Of a DNA stretch of 64,000 nt, positions 1-8,029 are shown piece by piece. A program made the translations under genes and the position numbers. The notes below the pieces were generated by a model. That model saw only the letters and a program-made list of their open reading frames with translations. It did no database searches and was not told where the DNA came from. Numbering within the stretch: the stretch's first letter is position 1; every line of letters starts with the position of its first letter. The stretch is from JASGDC01 sp047608145 (GTDB taxonomy: Bacteria > Actinomycetota > Actinomycetes > Actinomycetales > Micrococcaceae): assembly GCA_047608145.1 (NCBI GenBank), contig JASGDC010000015.1, positions 1 to 64,000 on the forward strand. The letters run 5' to 3'.

Positions 1-93
1 AACAGAAACAACAGGAACACTCCACAAAGCACCCTTAGCCACAACCCGACGAGAAACCCCAGAACCTTCAAAATCAGAAAACTTACTATCCAT
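1..93 (-). CDS. N-terminus of a Tat-exported protein (partial)
   Basis: Only 31 codons are inside the window; the gene runs off the left edge. The start is an ATG at 93 preceded by a GAGGG ribosome site 9 bases upstream. Around residues 13-31 it has a twin-arginine type signal beginning GVSRRVVAKGALWSVPVVSV, which closely matches the signal of the RCC1-repeat protein at 50597-52267 (GVSRRGVVKFGAWSAPVI). The mature part is not visible, so function is unknown. By its signal and its poly-G promoter it is inferred to be another exported or surface protein of the same family. Confidence 0.65.
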   Translation of the reverse strand, partial: MDSKFSDFEGSGVSRRVVAKGALWSVPVVSV

Positions 94-137
94 AACACCA
101 AACCCTCAAACCAAAAAAGCTAACCATCTACAAACCC

Positions 138-167
138 ATACTACCCCCCCCCCCATACAAAAAACAA
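138..167 (-). promoter_or_regulatory. Poly-G spacer promoter, candidate phase-variable switch
   Basis: On the minus strand a -35 like TTGTTT (167-162) and a -10 like TAGTAT (143-138) are separated by 18 bases, 11 of which are an uninterrupted G run (154-144). Slippage in the run would change the spacer length and so promoter strength. The same arrangement lies in front of the RCC1 protein gene. Start sites and variability are not shown by sequence alone. Confidence 0.6.
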
Positions 168-271
168 AAAGACACCACCAATGAAATGAAGTTGCCTCTT
201 TCAAGTGGACAGCATCGTAATATGGTGTTTGTTTGTTATGTCTACATACATCGGTAACACTTCATGTACAC

Positions 272-1728
272 GGACAGAGCCTATCTTTTTAAGTGCGTAA
301 CTTTTCTATTTATTGTTCTTGTTCTTTCCAGCGGTCACTGAATGTGATACTGAATGCGTTTAACGCTAGTTTCCACCTGTTGCCCCTTCTCTTTTACCCT
401 GTGCCTGTTAGGTTTAGGGATCTTGTTACTAGGTAAAGACAATTTAAGTGCTGCTTGCTCGTTAGAGAAATGTCCCTTTAGCCCTTATCGCTCTTTGTAA
501 ATCTAGCATCTAGAGATTCAATAACGTTAGAATAAGCAAAACACTTTGCGTATTTCAACATTGTAATCAAGAAATGGGATGAATTGTTCCCTGACATTAA
601 TTCAAAGATAACTATCGCTGGGTATCTATCACCCCAGTTAGCAATCATGACGTCTCTAGCTACCGCGGCTGCTTTGGGTATTACTGGCTTGTGTATATAG
701 GTTTAATATCACGTTTCAACCCATCCCAGTCTTTCTTGGAAGCATATTTAAAACTATTACGTATCAAATGCAGGATACAAGCTTGTACATTAGCCATCGG
801 CCATACATTCTCAACAACTTCTGGTAGACCTTTAAGACCATCACACACTAGAAAAACGTATCATTAATGCCACGGTTTTTAAGATCAGTTAGGATACCAA
901 GCCAATATTTAGCTCCTTCAGCGCCATTAGAACCACAAATGCCTAACACATCACATTACCTTCAGGGTCAACACCAATAGCAGCGTAAAAGCCCTGTTGT
1001 CGACCTACCCATCACGTACCTTAACGACGATAGCATCTATAAAAATAGCAGCATAAGCTGTATCTAAAGTGCGAGAAACCCATTGATTAATTTCTTCAAC
1101 AACTTTATCGGTAATTCTAGATACAGTTTCTTTCGAAACACTAGCACCATAAATATCCATAAAATGAGCAGATATCTCTCCAGTGGTAAGATCTTTAGCA
1201 TAAAGAGAAAGCACAACTTATTCTACAGTATTAAGCCTACGCTGTCGTTTCTTAACAATCACTGGTTCAAAAGAGCCATCTCTATCGCGCTTGGAACTTT
1301 AATACCAACCATCCCCACACTATCAGTAAGCACAGTTTTGCTAGCATGACCATTCCTAGAATTAGTAGCACGCCCATCACCAGATCTAACATACTTAGCA
1401 CGGCCAAGATGATCATTCATTTCCTCATTCAAAGCAGTCTTTAAACCTGGTTAGTGAACTCTGCTTTAACAAGCCACCCGGGCCAGTAAGCGACAATCCT
1501 TTCTCCTTAGCTAAACGAACTAACTCGACAGCAGCTTCCTACTCATCATAACGCTTCAAGTTGTTACTGTTTTGAACCTTATCAGTCTTAACCTTTGAAA
1601 CATCTATAGCCTTACCATTTTTCTTCTTGCCATTATTAGATGCCATAGCACCTAATAATACCGAATCACTCATAACCAAAATATCTCCTCTCAAAAGATA
1701 TCCAGTTACACACTTAATGAAACAGTCC
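272..1728. mobile_element. Decayed IS256-family insertion sequence
   Basis: The element is defined by a broken Mutator-type transposase and by imperfect inverted ends: one end begins GGACAGAG and reaches AAGTGCGTAAC (272-301), the other, read inward on the minus strand, begins GGACTGTTTC and reaches AAGTGTGTAAC (1728-1704). I could not find a matching target duplication outside these ends. It sits directly upstream of the phase-variable promoter at 138-167 and next to the secF terminator. Confidence 0.6.
310..1673 (-). pseudogene. IS256-family (Mutator) transposase, multiply frameshifted
   Basis: A start ATG at 1673 with a GAGAGGAGAT ribosome site opens the frame; an in-frame TAG at 1539-1541 interrupts it, after which the typical stretch KEKGLSLTGPGGLLKQ follows. 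The longest intact piece (1005-1214) carries the family segment around FIDAIVVKVRDG, containing the first catalytic Asp. Further fragments in shifting frames lead to a C-terminus FSDRWKEQEQ and stop near 310. A full-length copy would have about 400 residues. Several small deletions and stops make transposition activity impossible. Confidence 0.85.
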
Positions 1729-1742
1729 CCATTCAAGGTAAT

Positions 1743-1774
1743 AAAAAGAGACCCAGTAATCACTGAGTCTCTTT
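1743..1774 (-). terminator. Terminator after secF
   Basis: Arms AAAGAGACCCAGT (1745-1757) and ACTGAGTCTCTTT (1762-1774) form a hairpin with one G-U pair and are followed on the minus strand by a T run. It lies about 30 bases after the secF stop. Confidence 0.75.
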
Positions 1775-1801
1775 ACAATTTAAAACTTGGCTAAGTTGTA
1801 G

Positions 1802-2812
1802 CTAATTCACTTTTTCATCAGTTTCAGTATCTGTGTCACGACTAGCTAATACAGCTTTATCATGTTCAGCTACCTTATTATCACGTTCTCTTAAATGTGC
1901 GTAAAAAGGTGATGCGATGAAAATGGTCGAATAAGTACCGACTAAGATACCGATGAACAACGCAAGTGAAAGATCTTTCAAAGTACCAGCACCCAACATA
2001 AAAGCACCAATAAATAGAATAGATGCTACTGGTAGCACTGCCACAATCGAAGTGTTTATCGACCTAATCAAAGTTTGGTTAACAGCTAAGTTAACTAACT
2101 CACCGAAAGTACGTTTCTTTTGATCCGCAAAGTTTGCAGTGTTTTCACGAATTTTATCGAAAACTACCACCGTATCGTACATTGAATACCCCAAAATAGT
2201 TAGGAATCCAATAACTGTAGCTGGCGTTACTTCAAAGTTTGAAACTGCATAAATACCTGCAGTAATAATTAAATCGTGAAAAAGAGCTACTAATGCTGCA
2301 AGAGACATCTTCCAAGTACGGAAGTACAATGCCATTACCAATGAAACTATTGCCAAGAACACTGCAAGTGCTATCAGAGCAGAACGAGTTACATCTGCCC
2401 CCCATGAAGGACCCACGAATGATGAAGTTACTTTATTACTTGGCACACTTAAATTTTGTGCAAGAGTGCCACGTAACTGTTGCGCTTGGGTATCCTTTAA
2501 CTGGTCAGTTTCAATCAGTAAGGCGTTATTTCCCACTGTAGTAACAATTGGATTAATACCAGACACCGTTTTATTAACAGTATCTTCTGCCTTTGGCATT
2601 GCTGCATTAGAGTCAGCTAATGATGAAACTCGGAATTCAGAGCCACCTCGGAATTCAATACCTAGATTAAAACCACCTTTTGCAATTGGCACAATTATTG
2701 AAATTACGATTGCAATCAAGGAAATTAAATACCAAAGTTTTCGTTTTCCAACGATATTGAAAGACTTTTTACCTGAGTGAAGGTCATTACCAAATTGTGC
2801 AAAACTTGCCAT
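1802..2812 (-). CDS. secF: Protein translocase subunit SecF
   Basis: SecF is the smaller RND-type partner of SecD in the Sec translocon and uses proton motive force to pull exported proteins across the membrane. The 336-residue product has one N-terminal membrane segment, the GIEFRGGSEF motif of the first periplasmic domain (about residues 50-60), and a C-terminal five-helix block containing ILGYSMYDTVVVFDKIREN (about residue 205). It starts 1 base after the secD stop, so the two are translationally linked. It is the last gene of the yebC-ruvCAB-secDF run and is followed by a terminator. Length and motifs are normal. Confidence 0.95.
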   Translation of the reverse strand: MASFAQFGNDLHSGKKSFNIVGKRKLWYLISLIAIVISIIVPIAKGGFNLGIEFRGGSEFRVSSLADSNAAMPKAEDTVNKTVSGINPIVTTVGNNALLIETDQLKDTQAQQLRGTLAQNLSVPSNKVTSSFVGPSWGADVTRSALIALAVFLAIVSLVMALYFRTWKMSLAALVALFHDLIITAGIYAVSNFEVTPATVIGFLTILGYSMYDTVVVFDKIRENTANFADQKKRTFGELVNLAVNQTLIRSINTSIVAVLPVASILFIGAFMLGAGTLKDLSLALFIGILVGTYSTIFIASPFYAHLRERDNKVAEHDKAVLASRDTDTETDEKVN

Positions 2813-2813
2813 T

Positions 2814-4571
2814 TTACTTACCTTCTTCCTTTTCTTTCAACGCTTTACGCTCCGCAATCGTTAGATTTTCTTCAGTTACTTTCTTTTCTTTCTTGCTTAC
2901 AAAACCAGCACGCCCACGATACGCAATTGGTTCTGCACCAAGCTGCTCTGGTGATAGACCAGAAATTTTCTTACCAGTACCAAATAGTTCAGTACGAGCA
3001 AGTATTCTCATCATTGGGAAAGTAAACAATATTACAACTATTAAGTCGATGACCGTCGTTATACCAAGTGTGAATGCGAAACCACGTACGTTACCCACTG
3101 CTAAGAAGAATAAAATGAAGGCAGCTAAGAAGTTAACCGTATCGGAAGCTATAATCGTCCTAATTGCACGTCTCCATCCTTCTTCTACCGCTGTTACTAA
3201 GCTTCTACCATCACGAATCTCATCACGAATACGTTCAAAAAATACGATGAAAGAGTCGGCAGTAATACCAATGGACACAATCAAACCTGCTACTCCGGCA
3301 AGACTCAAGCGATAGCCTTCGCTCCAGCTAAATAGAGTCACGAATAGATAAGCTAAGGCACCAGCAATTGTTAATGAAAGTACAGTAATAATTGCTAATG
3401 CACGATATTGGAATATTGAGTATATAACCACCAAAATCAAACCAATGAGACCAGCAATTAAACCAGCTTTAAGTTGTTGAGTACCCAATGTGGCGGAAAT
3501 CTGCTCATCACTTTGAATATCAAAACTAATTGGCAGTGCACCATACTTAAGTTGCTCTGCAAGTTGTTGTGAAGTTTGCTGAGTGAAATTACCTGAAATC
3601 TGTGCTTTACCATCAGCAATAGCAACTTGACTTACTGGAGCTGAAATTACCTTGTCATCCAAAGTAATCGCAAACTGGTTTTGTGGTGATTGCATACTAG
3701 TCAAACGTTGAGTAACCTGCTGGAATTTCTTAGTACCTTCTTGGTTGAATTCCAAGTTAACTGCCCAAGTGTTAGAAGAACCACCGGCTGAGTTACTCGC
3801 TAGACCATTAGTTGCATTCTTCAAATCTGTACCAGGCACTTCAACAGGACCTAAAATGTATTTGACTTGTTGTTGCTTCTGATCGTCAGTTTTATTTTGA
3901 CCAGTCTGTGCTTGACTATCATTGGTATCACAAGTTACCAATGGTTTAGCAGGATTACTTGCTTGAGTAGTTTCAGACTGCTTACTACAATCCAAAGCAC
4001 TGAACTGATTCTTAACTTGCTGAGTAACCCAGTTTGGATCACTTGCGTTCTTTGGCTTACCAGTACCAACTGGAACACTAACTCCACCTGTACCAGCACC
4101 GGAAGGAGCAATATAAATAACTGGACGAAAGTTCATTTGCGCCGAAGCTTGAATCAAATCACGAGTCTTTTGATCCGGAATACCTGGCAATGAAACTACT
4201 ACGTTTTTACCACCTTGAGTACTAATCTCTGCTTCTGATACACCTGCACCATCAACACGTTGACGAATAATCTCAACTGCTTGGTTTAGCTGATCACTAT
4301 TGATTGCGCCACCACCGCTAACTTTAGGGGCAAGCGTCATCTGCGTACCACCTTCTAAGTCTAAGGCAAGTTTCGGAGTCCAGCTAGCACCAGCTTTTGC
4401 AACAGCAACCCCTAAGCCACCAATTAACAGTACAAAAATTAAAGCTAAAAATGCTAATGAGCTAAGCGCCTTTTTACGTGCATTAGTACGCTGCTTCACG
4501 CTACGTCTAGCGGTAGGCTTAGAAGCTTTTCGTTTTGCACGATTAATTCGACGTGTCTTTTCTGATTTCAA
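2814..4571 (-). CDS. secD: Protein translocase subunit SecD
   Basis: SecD pairs with SecF to support the late stage of Sec-dependent export. The 585-residue product has a basic N-terminal cytoplasmic stretch, one membrane segment near residue 40, the family motif LALDLEGGTQM, a large extracytoplasmic domain with a low-complexity Gln/Asn/Thr-rich insertion around residues 195-235, and the C-terminal membrane block with GITADSFIVFFERIRDEI. The start is a TTG at 4571 with AGGA 7 bases upstream. In most actinobacteria yajC lies between ruvB and secD; here only 60 bases separate them and no yajC is present. Confidence 0.95.
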   Translation of the reverse strand: MKSEKTRRINRAKRKASKPTARRSVKQRTNARKKALSSLAFLALIFVLLIGGLGVAVAKAGASWTPKLALDLEGGTQMTLAPKVSGGGAINSDQLNQAVEIIRQRVDGAGVSEAEISTQGGKNVVVSLPGIPDQKTRDLIQASAQMNFRPVIYIAPSGAGTGGVSVPVGTGKPKNASDPNWVTQQVKNQFSALDCSKQSETTQASNPAKPLVTCDTNDSQAQTGQNKTDDQKQQQVKYILGPVEVPGTDLKNATNGLASNSAGGSSNTWAVNLEFNQEGTKKFQQVTQRLTSMQSPQNQFAITLDDKVISAPVSQVAIADGKAQISGNFTQQTSQQLAEQLKYGALPISFDIQSDEQISATLGTQQLKAGLIAGLIGLILVVIYSIFQYRALAIITVLSLTIAGALAYLFVTLFSWSEGYRLSLAGVAGLIVSIGITADSFIVFFERIRDEIRDGRSLVTAVEEGWRRAIRTIIASDTVNFLAAFILFFLAVGNVRGFAFTLGITTVIDLIVVILFTFPMMRILARTELFGTGKKISGLSPEQLGAEPIAYRGRAGFVSKKEKKVTEENLTIAERKALKEKEEGK

Positions 4572-4631
4572 TAAAAATCCTAACCTAACTAAAAGTCATT
4601 CCCATTTATACTAGCATTGCATAATTAACAA

Positions 4632-5672
4632 TTAAATTGAAAATAAATCTTGGCTGTTTGGTGGCTGTTTAATGCCAAGGTGTTCATACGCAGCTGGGAG
4701 TGCGATGCGACCACGTGGCGTACGCCCTATTAAACCTTCTCTGATTAAGAATGGCTCTGCAACTGTTTCCACAGTTTCCATTTCTTCACCAACAGCTACT
4801 GCAAGTGTTGATAAACCTACTGGACCGCCGTTAAATTTGTGGATTAGGGCTTCAAGCACACTTCTATCTAATCTATCCAAACCTTTAGTGTCTACTTCAT
4901 ACATATCTAAAGATTGCTTTGCAGCATTTTCATCAATCACTCCACTGTTTTTAACTAACGCCCAATCACTTACTCTACGTAGTAATCTATTAGCTACACG
5001 TGGAGTACCTCGAGAACGGGAAGCTATAATTGCACGAGATTTTTTATCAAGATCTAGCTCTAATAGTCTTGCAGAACGTTTAATTACATCTTCAATTTCT
5101 GAAGTAGCATAAAAATCAAGATGAGCAGTAAAACCAAAGCGATCACGCAATGGACCTTGCAATAAACCAGCTCTAGTAGTCGCTCCTACTAGTGTGAAGG
5201 TAGGCAATTCTAACGGAATTGCAGTTGCACCTGGCCCCTTGCCCACTACAATATCTACCCGGAAATCTTCCATTGCCATATAGAGCATCTCTTCTGCAGG
5301 ACGAGACATTCGGTGAATTTCATCGATGAACAATACTTCGCCTTCAGTTAATGAAGATAAAATCGCTGCAAGTTCACCTGCATTTTGTAATGCAGGACCT
5401 GAAGTAATTCTCAGTGGGACTTGCATCTCATGGGCAATAATCATTGCTAAAGTAGTCTTACCCAATCCTGGGGGCCCACTTAAGAGCACATGGTCTGCAC
5501 TTGCTTCACGCAATTGTGCAGCTTTTAACACAAGCTCGAGCTGGTCTCGAACTCGTTTCTGCCCCACAAACTCATCTAGGTTCTTAGGACGCAATGCCTT
5601 TTCTACATCCGCGTCAGTTTCAATCTGCACTGAAGATACCAAACGTTCTTCTTCGTTAAATTCTGCACTCAT
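4632..5672 (-). CDS. ruvB: Holliday junction branch migration ATPase RuvB
   Basis: RuvB is the hexameric motor that with RuvA drives branch migration of Holliday junctions in recombinational repair. The 346-residue protein shows Walker A GPPGLGKTT (about residue 66), Walker B VLFIDEIH, sensor I GATTRAG, the arginine-finger segment LRDRFG, and the C-terminal winged-helix domain. Its ATG overlaps the ruvA stop by 4 bases. The usual actinobacterial length and order ruvC-ruvA-ruvB are kept. Confidence 0.97.
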   Translation of the reverse strand: MSAEFNEEERLVSSVQIETDADVEKALRPKNLDEFVGQKRVRDQLELVLKAAQLREASADHVLLSGPPGLGKTTLAMIIAHEMQVPLRITSGPALQNAGELAAILSSLTEGEVLFIDEIHRMSRPAEEMLYMAMEDFRVDIVVGKGPGATAIPLELPTFTLVGATTRAGLLQGPLRDRFGFTAHLDFYATSEIEDVIKRSARLLELDLDKKSRAIIASRSRGTPRVANRLLRRVSDWALVKNSGVIDENAAKQSLDMYEVDTKGLDRLDRSVLEALIHKFNGGPVGLSTLAVAVGEEMETVETVAEPFLIREGLIGRTPRGRIALPAAYEHLGIKQPPNSQDLFSI

Positions 5673-6277
5673 TTGGAAGCCTTACCAATAGTAGCTAAGG
5701 TAACTTTTAATAATTTAGCGACAGATGCTCCTTGCAACTCGGAATCAGCTTCAATGGTTGCATCCAAAGACTTTTTAGCTTGCTTTTCATTCCAGCCAAG
5801 ATTTACTAACCCTTGTAGTGCTTGGTTGTAATTAACATTTTTATTATCTGTTCTTGATGTGGTGGCAACCTCATCTGCTGGCACTAACTTATCTGCCAAC
5901 TCAAGTACCATTCTTCTTGCCCCTTTAGGGCCAATACCAGGCACTTTTGTGAAAGCTTTGTCATCACCAGCATGAGCATTTATCGAGATTTGCTCTGGAG
6001 AGTAGACAGCTAATACTGACAATGCAGTTTTTGCACCAATACCATTTACAGCAAGCAGAGTTTCAAAAACACTCTTTTCAGATATTGTCTTAAAGCCATA
6101 AAGAGTTAGCGAATCCTCTTTTACTGCCAAATATGTTTGCAAAGCAGCTTCATGATTGAGTGTAAATTCACTAAGAGTATCTGGAGTTGCAGCGATACTG
6201 AAACCGACACCGTTTACTTCAATGATACAAAAGTCGGTACCAATATGAGTAACTTTACCCTTGATAGTACTAATCAT
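5669..6277 (-). CDS. ruvA: Holliday junction DNA-binding protein RuvA
   Basis: RuvA binds the four-way junction as a tetramer and loads RuvB. At 202 residues it has the N-terminal OB fold, two helix-hairpin-helix motifs (VNGIGAKTALSVL and VPGIGPKGARRMVLEL, about residues 75-125), a flexible linker, and the C-terminal three-helix domain that touches RuvB. Its start abuts the ruvC stop at 6277 and its end overlaps ruvB, showing a tightly coupled operon. Confidence 0.96.
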   Translation of the reverse strand: MISTIKGKVTHIGTDFCIIEVNGVGFSIAATPDTLSEFTLNHEAALQTYLAVKEDSLTLYGFKTISEKSVFETLLAVNGIGAKTALSVLAVYSPEQISINAHAGDDKAFTKVPGIGPKGARRMVLELADKLVPADEVATTSRTDNKNVNYNQALQGLVNLGWNEKQAKKSLDATIEADSELQGASVAKLLKVTLATIGKASK

Positions 6278-6831
6278 TATTTATTCCTTGCTTTCACTTC
6301 TAGCTCTGTTGCAATCCATTTCTTTTGTGCTGCAGTCATCGTGTTAGTTCCAGTTTTAGCTTGTGGAGTCCGGCGCCAAGCATGAGTTAGCGCAATAGCT
6401 AATGAGTCTGCAGCATCTGCCGTTTCTGGTTTTTCTTTGAGTTTTAAAAACTTCATTACCATCTTTGCCACTGCAGCTTTATCTGCTTTGCCGTAACCAG
6501 TTACCGAAGATTTTATCTCAGGTGGCGTATAAGTCTCTACTGGAACATCTCGGATTTTGGCTGCAATCATCGCAATGCCAACGACCTGGGCTGTGGCCAT
6601 TGCAGTAGATACATTTTGGTTATAGAAAACTCGCTCAATAGCTAAAGCGTCTGGCTGGTATTTATCAAACCACTGGTCAATTACTTTATGGATATGAAAG
6701 AGCCGATCTTCAAGCGGCATTTTTGCTGAAGTTCCCTCAGTGCTGTAACTGACTACTTTAACTTTTTTTAAATGATCTACTTCAATTACACCGAGCCCAC
6801 ATCGAGTTAAACCAGGGTCAATCCCTAGCAC
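6277..6831 (-). CDS. ruvC: Crossover junction endodeoxyribonuclease RuvC
   Basis: RuvC cuts Holliday junctions symmetrically after RuvAB migration. The 184-residue product keeps the acidic catalytic residues: Asp in LGIDPGLTRCG near the N-terminus, Glu in AIERVFYNQN, and the Asp pair in TADAADSLAIALTH. The start is GTG at 6831; the family usually begins with one or two more residues before LGIDPG and no better start is visible. It follows yebC by 32 bases. Confidence 0.95.
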   Translation of the reverse strand: MLGIDPGLTRCGLGVIEVDHLKKVKVVSYSTEGTSAKMPLEDRLFHIHKVIDQWFDKYQPDALAIERVFYNQNVSTAMATAQVVGIAMIAAKIRDVPVETYTPPEIKSSVTGYGKADKAAVAKMVMKFLKLKEKPETADAADSLAIALTHAWRRTPQAKTGTNTMTAAQKKWIATELEVKARNK

Positions 6832-6863
6832 TCGCGCGGCCTTTTTAACAGTAGAGATTTCCC

Positions 6864-7622
6864 TTATTCCTCTTCTTCTAACTGCTTTTGTACATCTGCA
6901 GAAATATCAGCGTTAGAGTAAATTTCCTGTACATCGTCAAGATCTTCAAGAGCGTCTACTAGGCGCATAAATTTCTTCGCATTTTCTACATCAAGCTGTA
7001 CTTTCATTGAAGGCACAAACTGCGCTTCTGCAGAATCAAACTCAATATCGGCTCCTTCTAGTGCACTACGTACGTCAGTTAAATCTTTAGCATCAGAAAG
7101 TACTTCAAAGCTATCGCCTTCATCAGTTACTTCTTCAGCACCTGCATCTAATACTGCCATTAGCACATCATCTTCAGTTAAGTCCTTTTTAGGAACTTCT
7201 ACTACACCTTTACGACTAAACATGTAAGCTACAGAACCTGGATCCCCCATGTTACCGCCATTGCGACTAACAGCAACACGTACATCTGATGCAGCACGGT
7301 TTTTATTATCAGTAAGACATTCAATCAAAATTGCAGTACCTTGCGGACCATAGCCTTCGTACATGATATTTTGGTATTCCACACCACCGTCTACAAGACC
7401 TGCACCACGCTTGATGGCACGGTCAATATTGTCATTAGGTACTGACTGCTTTTTAGCCTTAGAAACTGCCAAATCTAGCGCAGGATTACCTTCCATATCA
7501 GGACCGCCCAGCCTAGCTGCAACTTCAATATTCTTAATGTATTTAGCGAATAATTTCGCACGTTTTTGGTCTAAGGCAGCTTTTTTGTGCTTGGTAGTAG
7601 CCCATTTAGAGTGACCTGACAT
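6864..7622 (-). CDS. yebC: YebC/TACO1-family protein
   Basis: YebC-family proteins act on translation or transcription; bacterial YebC members have been linked to relieving ribosome stalling at proline runs, while this long form is the classical neighbour of ruvC. The 252-residue product starts with the signature MSGHSKWATTKHKKAALDQK and has the acidic C-terminal end. It is the first gene of the yebC-ruvC-ruvA-ruvB-secD-secF run. I see no LexA box in front of it. Confidence 0.93.
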   Translation of the reverse strand: MSGHSKWATTKHKKAALDQKRAKLFAKYIKNIEVAARLGGPDMEGNPALDLAVSKAKKQSVPNDNIDRAIKRGAGLVDGGVEYQNIMYEGYGPQGTAILIECLTDNKNRAASDVRVAVSRNGGNMGDPGSVAYMFSRKGVVEVPKKDLTEDDVLMAVLDAGAEEVTDEGDSFEVLSDAKDLTDVRSALEGADIEFDSAEAQFVPSMKVQLDVENAKKFMRLVDALEDLDDVQEIYSNADISADVQKQLEEEE

Positions 7623-7735
7623 GAAAATCCCCTGTTCTATTTAAAAATTAACGTCTCATTCCATAATACTAAAAAGCGCTTAATATCGTGGAAAATTAGT
7701 ATTATTCTTTAAAACACTTTGCCTGAACTTTATGA

Positions 7736-7766
7736 TACTATTAAATTATGTTTAGAACAAATGTTC
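7736..7766 (+). promoter_or_regulatory. SOS promoter: -10 box plus LexA operator
   Basis: A -10 like TACTAT (7736-7741) ends 6 bases before the ATG at 7748, so the message is probably leaderless. A perfect actinobacterial/Gram-positive LexA box GAAC-AAAT-GTTC occupies 7755-7766, that is inside the first codons of the umuD-like gene. Binding there would block initiation or early elongation. Confidence 0.75.
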
Positions 7767-8029
7767 GAATAAATGAGATTGACTTGAATCGAGAACTAGC
7801 TCCGAACAAGCACACCACTTTTTTCTTTCGAGCAACTGGTGAAGCAGAAAGCGCAGAAGTTACTAACGGTGACGAGCTAGTCGTCGATAAAGCTGTTGCA
7901 CCTAAAAATGGCGATTCAGTCATTGCCCATGACGGTGAGGAATTTTTCATTATGAGATACCCATTACCTAATGGCTATTATTTTTGGGGCACTATTATGT
8001 ATCGGATCCATGCGATGAGGCAATTATGA
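7748..8029 (+). CDS. UmuD-like protein without protease active site
   Basis: The 93-residue product aligns with UmuD from the IDLN segment onward (IDLNRELAPNKHTTFFFRATG, then NGDELVVDKAV and GDSVIAHDGEEF, ending WGTIMYRIHAMR). The catalytic Ser of the UmuD SGDSM motif is replaced (TGEAE, Ala at the Ser position) and the Lys of the FTVKK segment is Met (FFIMR). The 24-residue N-terminal arm with the cleavage site is missing and the loop before the last strand is short. It therefore resembles a permanently processed UmuD' and cannot self-cleave; a role as a constitutive partner of UmuC is inferred. Its stop overlaps the umuC start (ATGA). The start could alternatively be a downstream TTG. Confidence 0.8.
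   Translation: MFRTNVRINEIDLNRELAPNKHTTFFFRATGEAESAEVTNGDELVVDKAVAPKNGDSVIAHDGEEFFIMRYPLPNGYYFWGTIMYRIHAMRQL

Noticed and set aside
144..154. Poly-C run as sequencing or assembly artefact
   Set aside because: Two independent loci show the same run in the same promoter position and ahead of the same signal-peptide type, so a biological origin is more likely, although exact length needs read support.
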